A stretch of DNA of 64,000 nucleotides from Lamellibrachia columna (taxonomy: Eukaryota; Annelida; Polychaeta; Sabellida; Siboglinidae), in contig OY759265.1 of the NCBI GenBank assembly GCA_963662155.1, positions 61,132,963 through 61,196,962 of the forward strand. Reading direction: 5' to 3'. Each line of letters starts with the position of its first letter. Within the stretch, counting starts at the first letter, position 1. Under the pieces are notes generated by a model, which saw nothing but the letters and a program-made list of their open reading frames with translations, was not told where the DNA came from and searched no databases. Positions 11,443 to 22,738 of this stretch are shown piece by piece. A program made the translations under genes and the position numbers.

Positions 11443-11456
11443 ATGAGAAAGGAGGA
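11443..11456 (+). promoter_or_regulatory. polypurine tract
   Basis: The purine-rich stretch tgagaaaggagga lies immediately before the 3' LTR. This is the expected site for priming plus-strand DNA synthesis. Confidence 0.75.
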
Positions 11457-11596
11457 TGTGGCATGATCTATTGTTGTAATAATACGGGGGAGAATATCTC
11501 GGGGAGAGACACCCTCATGGCGAGGTGAATAAAGTACCGGTTGATTTACGAACTTGTATTGTATGCTCTATTGTATGCTAACCAGAAAACACTACA
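11457..11596 (+). repeat. 3' LTR, 140 bp
   Basis: Same length as the 5' LTR and differing at about three sites (aataatacg against aatactacg, tgctctatt against tgctgtatt, aaaacact against aaaaaact). Followed by the GGTAT duplication at 11597-11601. Confidence 0.93.
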
Positions 11597-11776
11597 GGTA
11601 TATCAACCGACAAATTGCATCATTTCAAATCTCAGACGCTACTGTGCACTAAAACATCACTTACACTCACACAATTTCTTATCTCACTAATACACCCAAA
11701 CTGCACAATTATTTTTTTCATATGGACTCTTTATATGTAATGGTGGATGCATTCTGACTGTGGTCCGTGCCCAGAC

Positions 11777-13738
11777 ATGTTCTTGTGAAGGACTAACTTC
11801 CGACGAAACCTAGCGGATTAGTTTGGTGTAGGTACATTTCGTAACCTGATAGATGGCGACACTCGTGCAGAACATGTCAAGTAAAAAATAAGGATTTCAA
11901 ACCAAGCAAAAAGCCACGTCTGGTGATAACAAGATTGGAGTTGTTGACCATAACAATCGTTATAGATCATAATAAATAATACACGGTTCTTTTAGTACAC
12001 ACATACACTGTTGAGCATGATACAAGACAACCCAGTATTACATTAGTTAATGGTGCAGTGCAAGAGTGGCATCCATCCACAATGTACAGGACTGATTCGG
12101 ATAATAAATAAACCACAATAGGGAATATATTTAAATGGTAAACAATTGTATATTACTGGTACTTTAACAGCCTTAGTTATTTTGAAGCCTAGTTGATGCA
12201 CAGAAATCAGATACTTTTATTGATATCTCTGTAACTTACTTTTTAAATAAAGAAATGGAAAAGACGTGACTCAGTGAGAAATTGTGCAGTTGGTTATATA
12301 AGCATGCTTAAAAAATATGACGGCACAAACTCCAGTTGTTTCTGTTCAGATAAATATATTGACTATTAAAATATAATTGTTAAAATGTATATTAAAAAAA
12401 AATGTTTTATTCAAAAACTTAAATGATAACAAATAATTCCTAATATACTAGCAACCAATGGTTTATATAAAATTCCGCAAAATCTTAACAAATGCGTAAT
12501 CCAGTTTTCTAATTGCTAACTTAGTGAAATTTTCAGCGTTGGCCAGAATACAATTTTCACAAAATTAACACCACCTGTTAATAGTTTCCAGTAATAATTC
12601 CCAGATAGTGACTGCTTAGGTGTGAATATGAGTGTCTATAATTAGTAAAACAACAGGTAAATGGGTGCTACTAGAGCATGTGCCCATAGCACTCTCTTTC
12701 CATCGTCCATATCCATATGTAGTTCATCAGTCCGTACTTGGTTGAGTGTTTCTTGACTCTGTTGATGGCTGTTTCTCACTCAACCTTCGACAAAGTCTAA
12801 AACATAATTATAGCAAAAATACTATTACTAACATATAAATACATGTCAGAAAACACCTTACACACCATAAACTGTGGTAAGCTGGAACAGAGGTCATCAG
12901 TCACTTGTGGTTAAATACGAATAACAAGTGATATCTAACAGATACTCAGGATTTTTCTGAAAAAAAACAATAATAAGAGAATATGGCATGTAATTATAAT
13001 TAGATGATTGTTAATACGGAATCACTGACTATTTATACTTTAGATCACAGTAGAGTGAGGACAAAAGGAGCACAGTTTTAAATTCATTATAATATTGATA
13101 GCATAAAGCATGTTTAAAAAGTCCACCCTTATTGAAAAGACAGGCTGGTCTGGAAATAGGTTATGTCAACTTTTTGTCATATCTTAAAAATTACTTACCT
13201 CATTTTGACTCAATTTACAGTTTTTTTATGATTATGTGGAGAGAACGTCACTTATGACATCATAAGTAATCTGCATGACATTAACCATGGTAACCAGATA
13301 TTCTTAGAAAATGCTAATGGGGTGGCTTTTTCCCATGAAAAACAGAATTCATATCCAATTTGTTTATTTATTCTAACGAACAATACATCATATTGTGCAA
13401 TGAAGCAGTTTGGCTGAACAAATAATATTATTGACAAAAATATTTTTTCAATGTTAAAAATCACATTTTTATCAAACTTATTAAATTGGAATATTTGGGT
13501 TTCAAACAAATCAGACTCCACCACTCTACAATGTCTCTTAGTTAGAGTTGTACAGATAACGTGAGATGTAGACAATCACGTAGACATGGGTTGTTTATAC
13601 CTACTAGTTCTTGGGGATCAACATCACCGTGGGAAACTGCACCAGAAATCTCACTGATGTTGCTCTATGAGAAGCCACGCACAACTTTCTCATCCTGAGA
13701 TGTGAGTAATATCACTGATCAGCTTAGAGTAACGAAAA
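11777..13738. other. unassigned AT-rich stretch
   Basis: About 2 kb with no exon-like frame, no tandem array and no recognised element. The 13252-13575 minus-strand open frame lacks coding character. It could be intergenic DNA downstream of the minus-strand gene at 15280-31950, which would place its 3' UTR to the right of this stretch. Confidence 0.45.
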
Positions 13739-13990
13739 TCTAACAAGATTTAACAAGATTGCCATCATAAAACAACAAGTTCCAGATGGCAAGTGAACAA
13801 GGAAGCCATTGGCTTATCGAAAGTCCAACAATTTTCTCATCTATGTGTAGCCCGCCTTCATCAAATATCTGTCAATTCTATTTTTAAACATATTCACACT
13901 ACTAGCATTAACACAATCATTTAGCAGTTTGTTACATTCATTTATCACCCTCTGTGAGAAAGAGTACTTTCTCATGTCCAACCTAAAATG
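13739..13990 (-). mobile_element. CR1-like LINE 3' fragment, inverted
   Basis: Begins with taacaagatttaacaagatt, the reverse complement of the CR1-like tail at 7238-7260. It continues with complements of the 3' UTR (gccattggcttatcgaaag) and of the C-terminal coding end (cattcatttatcaccctctg). Truncated at about 13990. Confidence 0.85.
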
Positions 13991-15279
13991 GGAGAGGCAA
14001 CAGCTGAATGTGAATGGTATTGTTGTAAGATGGTCTGAAATTCAGTGATTGGAGTAGGGTCTGCATTTGTTCCTAATTTTTTTGTTAATGCTGCATCTAA
14101 GACTGTTTATCTGATTCTTATGCGAGGCGTATTTGTGAATCTCGATTGCAATTTCAAACCGCCTAAGCGAAGCCAACATCAGCGATTGATGTCGGCGGCA
14201 GTGTCAAGCAAACAACAAGTTGACACTCATTCATTGACATTGTTCACCTGTTTCTTGAGGATTGTCAAAGCAATTCTAAGTAGGTTTAAGCATGCCCATT
14301 TGGCATTCCCCATGGCAGAAAATCAGGGTTCATGACCAACAGCCTTATATCCAAATCCACGATAGAACATTGTTTTCCCCACTACACACCGAGCTGTTTG
14401 TATATCGCCAGTTTGGAAATAAAATATTTCGAGAAAAAAATCACGAAAATAATTATTACTGTCCGCCTTAGCAGGGACAGAATACCAAAATATCCTGTCT
14501 GCTGTCCACATTAACCAGGTGTCCCCTCATCAGAGGGACATTAACATGGTAAAACAGTCCGTACATTGAGAAAGTCTCCCTACATAGCAGGTGTCTGCTC
14601 ATTGGAGGGTCCGTTGAAGGCAGGTACTACTGTACTATCAATAACATACACATTGGAGTTCAAATTGGTATTGATAATATTGCATGATGGAATGTAAATT
14701 TTAGCGACAGCTTGAGACTATCATTCTAGCTGTATTCTCTCTTAAAAATTATCCTTGACCTATATGTTATGTTGACTATGCTTCAATCTGTATAATTATT
14801 GGTCAAAACAAATAAATGTGTCTGTCTGCCTGAATACATTATTTTATTGCGTTATTGAATTTTTAATAAGTCTACCCAAGATGAAAAAAATACATTGTCC
14901 AACTACACCATTGGTGACTTATTGATTTTGCATGATTCCTGATACAGGTAACTATAGACAACCGTAGCAGTGTCAACTGACCTGGACTGTTGTTTGTCAT
15001 TAATTTTACGAAACACAGTGATGAAAGTGTACAATAGTGACTTCTTTCATTTACAGATTGTGGTCTAATGTAATGTAAGGGGCCGTTCATATTTGTCAAC
15101 ATTTCCCTATTCCTACAAGGTGTATTAAGGGGGAGGGGGTTCTGAGAATTAGTATACTTCTCAGATTTTTTATAAACATAATATACATATGAACTGCTGC
15201 ATGTTGGATTTCACAGAAGCTAACTTCTGTTTAAAATTTTCAATTCTCAAAAACGTCAGCTTTTCTACATCACATTGGC
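13991..15279. other. unassigned stretch; possible 3' UTR at right end
   Basis: No convincing coding signature. The part nearest 15280 should include the 3' UTR of the minus-strand SEA gene; no clear polyadenylation signal was chosen. The open frame at 14045-14335 has no recognised motif. Confidence 0.4.
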
Positions 15280-15488
15280 TCAACAAACTTGACTACTTAC
15301 AATGCTCTGTGCAGCGGCTGCTGGGGCAGTCTTGCTCACAAGGGGTGGCATGTCTCCCAAAAACGCGTTACTACATCCAATCTTTGTGTGCTTCTTGTGG
15401 ACGCAGTACACAATGAAGACGGTGCCAAGAGTGATGGCAATGGTGCCCAGCAGAGACCCAAGGATGATGGCAACCAGCAGCGAACCAG
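15280..15488 (-). CDS. exon: transmembrane helix and cytoplasmic tail of SEA protein
   Basis: The acceptor cttctcacag lies just above 15488, and phase 1 matches the preceding microexon. The exon encodes a hydrophobic helix of about 26 residues (LLVAIILGSLLGTIAITLGT and onward through VFIVYC), then a basic stop-transfer HKKHTK, then a short tail ending SSQVC and TGA at 15280-15282. A GTAAGT-like string near the C-terminus could be a real donor, so the last six codons are uncertain. Confidence 0.75.
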
Positions 15489-15924
15489 CTGTGAGAAGCA
15501 ACACATAATATTAGGGAATAACACACTGTTTGTTGATGTCACAACAGTGCTACCAGCAAGATAACATTATCTGGCTGGTAACCCTCGAGTGACATCAACA
15601 AGTAGTGTGTTATTCCCATTATATAAGGACTGATTAAAATTTTAACATACGTTTTCACTTCCTATGTTTGTAAACATGCAGCTGGGGCCGATTTCATGAA
15701 GCATTCATATCATACAAAGGTTGAATTCTCAGAACAAGGTAGTTTTATTGCCATGCATTATCCCCCACGATAACACGCAGCTGCCTCATTCTAAAAATCC
15801 TTGTTAAGCCTACGTTTCTTAATAATGTAAGACATTACATAAAATTGGTTCCATGGGGTGTGGGGGTAGCAGCTGTTTTGTGCAAGGTCATGCATTGATT
15901 TCTCAAAATAGTGTTTATTTTCTG

Positions 15925-16215
15925 ACCACAGTACGTATGGGTGCTTGCTTTAAGTGATCACAGTTCGTAAGGGTGCTTGCTTTAAGTGATCACAGTTCTT
16001 AAGGGCACATGCTTTAAGTGACCACAGTATGTAAGGTTGCTTGCTTTAAGCGATCCCAGTTCTTAAGGGTGCGTGCTTTAAGTGATCACAGTTCATAAGG
16101 GTGCTTGCTTTACGTGATCACAGTACGTAAGGGTGCTTGCTTTAAGTGATCCCAGTTCTTAAGGGTGTGTGCTTTAAGTGATCGCAGTTCATAAGGGTGC
16201 TTGCTTTAAGTGATC
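15925..16215. repeat. 32-bp minisatellite, about 9 copies
   Basis: The unit reads ggtgcttgctttaagtga followed by tcacagttcgtaag, with single-base variants between copies. It lies in the last intron of the SEA gene. Confidence 0.9.
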
Positions 16216-16555
16216 CCAGTAGTTTTGCATTAAGATGGTTGAAGTGCCACCTGAAGTTACCGAAGTTGCACACAGGTCGATGTAAATCAAAGTTTCATGT
16301 GGGAGTTGGGGGGTTGGGGGGGTCAGGTTAAATGACATAGGTCTTGTGTTGTACAGTCTCGATGCCTTAAGACCATTTATAATCTTACATTATAATCAAT
16401 GAACCCATAGATGCACAAACCTAAATAAAAATTTACATCTAATGAGCATTACATATCTTCATTAAAATTATTACTGTAATACGAACAACTAGTAATACGA
16501 ACAAAAACTAGTAATATGAACAACAAATAGTAATACGAATACAGCAGGTACCTAC

Positions 16556-16576
16556 CTTTTTTCTCTTCTAACACGT
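16556..16576 (-). CDS. 21-nt microexon, stalk of SEA protein
   Basis: Flanked by a strong acceptor (cattcttgcag) and donor (gtaggt). It adds the charged residues D-V-L-E-E-K-K between SEA2 and the TM helix, entering and leaving in phase 1, so it can be skipped without changing frame. Confidence 0.6.
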
Positions 16577-16678
16577 CTGCAAGAATGAAGACAAAACTCA
16601 AATGTAACGGTTTATGGTAACAATAATCATTATTCATTCATATTTTACAAAAAGATGTGAAATAAAACCAGCCGTATA

Positions 16679-17513
16679 TTGGACTAACTAAAATAAATAA
16701 CTACAACAGATTCCAATAGACACACATTGCGCCACTGTGAAGGCTTGGATGCATGTTTATTAGTTTCTGAAAAGGGGTGCAAGCTAATAAATGTATTGCT
16801 AAATTTTAGGCAAGTGTGCTAATTAGCATTATACGCTATTGTTTTTAAACGGAAATGTGTGAATGCTTTATTGATCTTTAAACATGGTTCTCATGCCAAT
16901 GTTATTATAACTGTGTGCTTTACTCCTGAAAATCTTATGTTTTCTCACATGGTTTCACTTCTGAAAAGGGGGTGCACTATTAGTATTATTAGCTTCTATT
17001 GGCAACTATAAGGTATCTGGTAATAAAATAAGTATATCAATTGTAATAAGTATAATTTATTATTAGGTAATGGTTCCCGGTAAAAACTACTGTATCGCTG
17101 TGCTGTAAATGTAGATAACAGTGTCTCTCTCTCCTTTCTCTCTCTCAACCAATTTCTTCGAATTTTTTTAATATTGTTAAAAAGAAATAGTGATATAACA
17201 GTCTTTTCCCGTCACCACCCACAAGCTAGCTGCAGTGAATAATGTACTATCAAAGTTAATTCAATGTAATAGAGGAGAGAGCACGTAAGTCTACACTTCT
17301 GTTCTCTCCATTTTCAACACAAGATTTTAGTACAATATGATAGTAATTACCCTGGTCGCACAATGTATTATATCTTTTTATATGCATGATTTAAATGAGT
17401 ATTGTATTGCATTGTGTGTACATATGTTTTGCATTAACATGAATCAAACTATGAACACTACATTATATGTAATCATTACATTACATAATGTTGGAAACAA
17501 ACTATTGTTATTA
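16679..17513. repeat. 835-bp repeat, copy 1 (copy 2 at 31999-32832)
   Basis: This intronic block recurs almost unchanged in the same orientation at 31999-32832. In the first 250 bp I count about eight differences, roughly 97 percent identity. No terminal inverted repeats, LTRs or protein are seen, so either a segmental duplication or a non-autonomous element is possible. The open frame at 17337-17576 lies mostly in it and is not a gene. Confidence 0.9.
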
Positions 17514-17577
17514 TGTTATAATTATTATATTATCATTATTATATTATCTTACTATTATTATTCTAGTGAGCACTAAC

Positions 17578-17726
17578 CAGAGAAAGTGATACTGGAGGCA
17601 TCCACGCTGTAGTCACCAAGTTTACCACCATTGTTGTTGACGCTGTTGACAAGTATATGTTGTAGCACATCGGTGTTGGTGACACTGTCCAGATGTAGAA
17701 TGAAGTCAACCACGATGCTGCCCTTG
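17578..17726 (-). CDS. exon: SEA domain 2, C-terminal part
   Basis: The exon opens with KGSIVVDFILHL, the SEA self-cleavage motif G/SxVV followed by a beta strand. It continues through TDVLQHILVNSVNNNGGKLG to YSVDASSITFS. Acceptor ttatggcag; donor gttagt; phase 2 in, phase 1 out. Frame intact. Confidence 0.85.
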
Positions 17727-18139
17727 CTGCCATAACAGAGTACACCGTATTATACAAGGAAATCGGAAATGCCTATTACACCCAAAATTATACAACAATA
17801 TTATCACAGCACTTAAGAACAGTATCGTTCGTAACAAATTCTAAGTATAAATTCACATATCCTAATAATATATAAAGTGCACTACTGAATTTATTTTAAT
17901 TAATAAAAAACTTATTACTTTGCATCTGCTAGCTGCGGTTTTAAAAAGAAACATATTTCAATGGGTCAAGGAGACCGCTACAAAGACCAAATTTTATTGG
18001 TATACCAGCAGCCACTTTACTGAATTACAACACTAAATGAAAATTAACACCTTTACACTCTTTCCATGAAAAAACACATATCAATCAAAATGATACAACA
18101 ATGAGATTAAGAGAATATCAAACAGAAGTTTTTAAGACA

Positions 18140-18310
18140 TTAACTTCTCACAGAGGATGATAAATGAATGGAACACATTACCTACTGATCGTGTAAATGC
18201 TAGCCGCTGTGTGAATATGCTTTAAAATTTTTTACATATATCTCATACAGACAGGTTACACATAGGTGTACAACTGTTGGACTGTCGTTAAGTCAGCCAA
18301 TGCATTTAAA
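18140..18310 (+). mobile_element. CR1-like LINE 3' fragment in intron
   Basis: Matches the C-terminal coding end of the 5709-7260 element (ctcacagaggatgataaatg, aatggaacacattacctac, ttggactgtcgttaagtcag), strongly diverged and frame-broken. It lies antisense within an intron of the SEA gene. Confidence 0.75.
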
Positions 18311-18354
18311 TATTATGCAGAAATAATTGTTGCTACATGTCCAGTGACACTCAC

Positions 18355-18422
18355 GTGAAGAAGATGTCAGTCATGTCCACCACACTGCCACCTACTGTTG
18401 AGTTCCGGAACACAGCCTGCAC
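18355..18422 (-). CDS. exon: SEA domain 2, middle part
   Basis: Encodes VQAVFRNSTVGGSVVDMTDI and FFT, which corresponds to the SEA middle segment before the cleavage strand. Acceptor tattttcag, donor gtgagt, phase 0 in and 2 out. Confidence 0.8.
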
Positions 18423-19212
18423 CTGAAAATAATCAATCAACCCATGTGGATTACAAAGTGCGGATTACAATGTTAATTTATTTTTAAATAACACTTGTAC
18501 CATTCTGAAACTAGTCTAGTTTTAACATCAATCGAAGGCTAAGTTGAAGGAGAGAACAAGCCAGCATGAAGGCGAACCGCAAGACAGCCTAGACAACTTT
18601 GATCATCTAATTCGAATTTACTTTTACAAATGTCAGAACTAGACCTTTGCCGCAATGATTCTGGAACCCACTCCATGTTAGCATTAAGTCTGTAGGAAAT
18701 ATAATAACATTTGCCATACACTAAAAATCTACCTGTCTAAACTCACTTATCCTCCATAGCTCCTCAATGTATCACTCCAACTGTTTATAACTGGAACTGC
18801 TAATTAATTAGAAACTGCCTTACCCCTTTTGCTTTGGTGCTCTGCTGAGCTTGGGCTTCCCGAGGATTTTAACGCAATAGAAGTGTTATATATTATATCA
18901 ATACGAGGTAGTGGACAGCTGGAGGCCTGCATATTGCACGATGGCGAGAACGTGGCAGGAGGATATATATATGGCCCCCATGGGCTGTGGCTGATATGAA
19001 GACAACTACTGCTTCAAAACACATACATATTCCACCTGATTTATATTTGTAATGGCTGACACTAGGGCTGTTAACAAAACACATGTTCAACACCCCGTAT
19101 GCAAACAACAGGAAGGTTTTGGTTTAGCAATAACACTCGGGCTATGGGGACAGGATATATTAACAGGTTCTCCTACTAGAAAGATCTAGAAACAATCACA
19201 CAAAGAAGTTAC

Positions 19213-19331
19213 CTCTGCCTTGACATCACTTGAGAGACTCTTGTACTTGGTGCTACTGACATCAGCCAGTTCTGCCTCATATGTCTCACTGGTGATTCTC
19301 ATGTGGCTTTGGTACTTGTATACATCATGCT
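19213..19331 (-). CDS. exon: SEA domain 2, N-terminal part
   Basis: Encodes the first strand and helix of a SEA fold: HMRITSETYEAELADVSSTK and YKSLSSDVKAE. The spacing of Thr-Tyr...Leu...Tyr...Leu...Val is typical. Donor gtaact, phase 1 in and 0 out, joining the 18355-18422 exon in frame. Confidence 0.8.
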
Positions 19332-19363
19332 CTGTCCCATGAATACAGAGTCAATGAGAACAA

Positions 19364-19366
19364 CAT

Positions 19367-19398
<32 letters not shown>

Positions 19399-19430
19399 CG
19401 TACGTACATACATACATACATATATATATT
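19364..19430. repeat. TA/ACGT microsatellite
   Basis: About 65 bp of TA dinucleotides passing into acgtacgtacatacata. Intronic. Confidence 0.9.
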
Positions 19431-20134
19431 ATTGTGCTTGCCAAACAACACTAAATTCTATTTTGGCTGTGCCTGAGTTACGTATTGCATATAACATACA
19501 ACTGTTTCAAAATAGTTATTATTGCACCAACTTGTAACTTATACTATCTGCAATAACATATAATTGCAAGCGGACACGATATACATGCATTAAATTCATG
19601 TTGTTCCTTTCTTCAATTTGAATCTTGAATCTAAATATTGAATTTTAATATTGACTCTGAATGTTGAATTTGAATCATTCAGCATAGGAAGTATTCAACC
19701 ACGTTAGTTTAATGTACACAAACTTTATCATTTACTTTATTAGGTACTTAATTTATCAGTCATAAAATTTACAAACTGTTGTATATCAACTAATTAGAGT
19801 ATAAACATTGTAATGAACTGTGGACAAGAACCAACAGAACATGTAAATCTGGTGCCTTTTGTGTATATGATATAAGAAAGAAAACTCAGTATCTAAAAAA
19901 ACTGGTTTCCACATACATAGCTGATTGGCTAGTACCCGGGTGTCCAACAGACATGGAATGCTGTAAAAGGTTTGCCTCCACAAAATATATCTATGTATAT
20001 ATCTAAGATCACAGCCTGGGTGGACAACCTTGTAAACAACCTGGGTGGACAACCTTGTAAACTACTGGTAATATGTAGGAAACCCTTAAACACACACATC
20101 CAACCCTATTGCGAACTAGCATTGTAACTCTATC

Positions 20135-20941
20135 CAGGGTTGAAAAAAATCATGATTTTTTTATTTTTAAAAATCGATTTATTTGATTTAAATCGGATTT
20201 TTTTTATTTATTTGATTTTTTTTAAATCTGGTATATATACATTTACATAGATGTTTATATTTATAAACTCTTTCAAACGTGTTCTATTCAAATCGATTTG
20301 GGTACTTGTCTTAACAGAGGGTACATGATTTTTGCTTATATAAAGACATTAGACAATGTCCACAAAGCCTCACCCCTGTAGTTGCATAATCTGTCTTGGA
20401 AAGGAAAGCATGCTGTGTGTCTGTGGCTGTAGCAGTGCTAATTATTGTTTGCTAAAAGGGTGGATTAGTACCTGATCAGGGCTCTGTGTACTCTAAGGGT
20501 CTCCTACCAGACTGCAAACTGGTACAGTATTAAACAATTGTAGCCCAGACTGTCTTATTTGAATCAACATACTGAATTGGTAACAACTAGCACAAGCTCT
20601 AGGTGGACTTTAACTCAGGGCTTCTGACTTGAAAAGATACTTGCTCTGGAAGACAAGTTTGTGTGGCTTCACTGCATTCAGAAAGGGAATAGCTCAAACA
20701 CACACAATGTCGTAAAATATTTGACTGTCAGGCTATCTGGTGTCAATACAGCTACACAAGTGTGCGCACTTTGTGCTTTTGTATTAAAAAAAACATATAA
20801 AACTTTGTTGATCTCGATGCTTGTAAAAAATTATTTGTGTTAAATTCATATAATTCAGCGATTAAAAAAATCAGAAGTAAAAAAAATCATAAATCAATGA
20901 TTTTTTTGGAGTGATTTAAATTATGATTTAAATCAATGATT
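20135..20941. repeat. AT-rich repeat with ATTTAAATC-type ends
   Basis: The left side (cagggttgaaaaaaatcatg, then words of aaatcgatttatttgattt) and the right side (aaaatcataaatcaatgatt, gatttaaattatgatttaa) are rich in mutually complementary words around 20140-20240 and 20860-20940. The start CAGGGTTG resembles hAT-type inverted repeats, but the right end does not finish with the complement. An unclassified TIR-like element in the SEA gene intron is likely. No coding frame is recognised inside. Confidence 0.45.
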
Positions 20942-21510
20942 AATGGTTAGTGCTATAAACACCCCAAAAGTAGTTATGTATTAGTTAAGTGCAGTAAACA
21001 CCTAGAATCACCGTAAATTGAATGATCGTAGCATGGAAACCGAGGTTCTGCCAAGTTGATGTATACTGGTTGATTCTGTTTTTGCTAAACTAAGAATATA
21101 CCATTTTTACAAACATTATACATTTGCCCCAGAGATAAACATTCTAAATCACTAACAATTATATCATTAAGTGAGTGCAAACAAATTGTTAGAACTGTTG
21201 TTTGGAGTTAAATACTAATGATTATCAAACGAGAAAAAAACGTTTCGCAAGAAGGCGCCATGGCGCAAAATTGCTATGCATGTTCGTAAGCCTCCCTGTA
21301 TCTTAACCAGTGTATGACAAGATGAAATGCATTGAATATATAGACATAACAGGGCCGTTATTAACTTTTGTGGGTGAATTATTACGAATTGTAAAACATT
21401 GGGAGCCATTGCAAGACGCTACAATAATAATCTTATTAAAGATGTTCCTGCTGGTATAAGCATCATACATCTCCGCTGTGACTGGTAGTTTCTGAAGCCT
21501 CAAATCGTCC

Positions 21511-22569
21511 GTGCAGCGGCACATGTATGCCTTGTCACGACCAACAAGGCTGTCTGAGGTAAGTGAGCAGTATAGAGCTCATGACCCACAGGAGTTCCTC
21601 TCTGTGTCAGCAAACAAGGCGGGACTTCTGAGCTTTCTCTGTGAGACACCGAGCAAGGAAGCGCAGCTAGTACCAACCATGAGTTTGAGTTGTCAGTATC
21701 TTGGTGGTGACTTCAAGGAAGAAAGTAAGAGCATATTGGCTACACAGGGTTCAGTCACAGATGTGTCTGACTTTGAGTCCACTCAACTGGAAGCAGACAC
21801 CAGAGTAATTCTTCACAATGAAGACGTGGAATGAGTGATAATCCATGCAAACGACATTGTCATATGTGTGTATTATGCTTCTACACTGTTGAAAGATCTG
21901 CCAGAACTGTTGGTTCGAAAACTTCGAACTGCACCAGATAACTACCTATCCATCCATGAGATGTGTGCTGCACAGGGACCTGCACAATGTCATTCACTTC
22001 CCTTCCTTCACAGCCTTAGTGGATGAGATACAACCAGCTATTCATGCTTTACTGGTAAGAAGGTGTGGCTGAATTGCAGCGAGACAACAGACATCTCTGC
22101 ATTGGAGAACTTCGCCACTGAAGACCAGGATCACATCACGCCAGAGTACAAGTTTCTGAACAACAAGTCAACGCTGCTGAAGCTGATACCACCAACATAA
22201 TATGCTTTTCTTCTGCCTTTGACACATGTGGCTTATGCAACTATGATAGATAAGAGTGCTCATGAATGCAAGCCCATCATCCCACCGTATGAAGAATATG
22301 GGTGGGTTCTGGATAATGGCAAGCTTGTCCCAGTGGCATCAACACAACATACCTGCCCACTGCAGATGACCGAGACCATATCCTGTGGACGTACCAAAGG
22401 ATGCAACAGGAACTGTTCATGCACCAAGTATAGCATGTTACATACAAACCTCCATGTCTACTTGCACCATAAATCTGTATTTAGCCCCCTACGTATAGGC
22501 CCAACGTGGATAGAAAGAAATGACCAAAGCTTCTACTGGGGTCGATTCCCATACATTTGTGAAGAGTAA
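21511..22569 (+). pseudogene. degenerate transposon-type ORF with Cys-rich (CXC-like) end
   Basis: Consecutive plus-strand pieces appear to belong to one broken protein. 21511-21834 ends in STQLEADTRVILHNEDVE; after the stop, in the same direction, come IIHANDIVICVYYASTLL and LPFLHSLSG; 22219-22569 has a Cys-rich segment CGRTKGCNRNCSCTK. This order resembles multi-copy genes common in marine invertebrate genomes, often with a tesmin/CXC-like tail, and thought to be transposon-derived. I recall this from family patterns and cannot prove it here. Stops and lost bases make it non-functional. It lies antisense in the intron between SEA1 and SEA2. Confidence 0.5.
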
Positions 22570-22586
22570 CAATTTGTCACATTTAC

Positions 22587-22738
22587 CTGCCCCAGTGACT
22601 GACCCAACATCCATGATATAGTTCCCGAATGTTCCGTTCCTTCCTTCAGTTTTGATGCTATTTAGAATAGCATCAAGTGTCTCAGATGCTTTGTGTTTCT
22701 CTACGACCACCTTGTAATCCACCACAACGCTGCCTGAC
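22587..22738 (-). CDS. exon: SEA domain 1, C-terminal part with GSVVV site
   Basis: The exon begins SGSVVVDYKVVVEKHKASET, an exact SEA autoproteolysis motif. It continues with a helix (LDAILNSIKTEG) and a final strand ending VGSVTGAG. Acceptor ttcttcag, donor gtaaat, phase 2 in and phase 1 out; the latter fits the SEA2 first exon. Frame intact. Confidence 0.88.

Larger units (their letters stand above)
7284..11596 (+). mobile_element. Ty3/gypsy LTR retrotransposon, full length but inactive
   Basis: A 4.3-kb element bounded by two 140-bp LTRs (TG...CA) that differ at about three positions, and by a GGTAT target duplication. Internal order is gag, protease, reverse transcriptase, RNase H, integrase, which is the gypsy order. 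A primer-binding-site-like sequence follows the 5' LTR and a purine tract precedes the 3' LTR. Several stops and frameshifts break gag and pol, although the integrase frame is long and open. There is no envelope-like frame. High LTR identity indicates a young insertion, so the frame breaks are either recent or were inherited by copying a defective master. Confidence 0.95.
5493..11772 (-). mobile_element. small TIR DNA element (copy A), split by two later insertions
   Basis: The outer limits are terminal inverted repeats: gggtacggaccatagtca at 5493 and the complement of gggcacggaccacagtca ending at 11772. They are flanked by the 4-bp direct repeat agac (5489-5492 and 11773-11776). An uninterrupted copy of the same element lies at 33619-34070 in opposite orientation. 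Comparison shows that the pieces of copy A are 5493-5708, about 7261-7283 and 11597-11772. A CR1-like LINE sits between the first two pieces, with about 26 bp of the host element missing at the junction. A Ty3/gypsy element sits between the second and third. The element carries no obvious protein and is probably a non-autonomous DNA transposon. Its superfamily is unclear. Confidence 0.75.
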
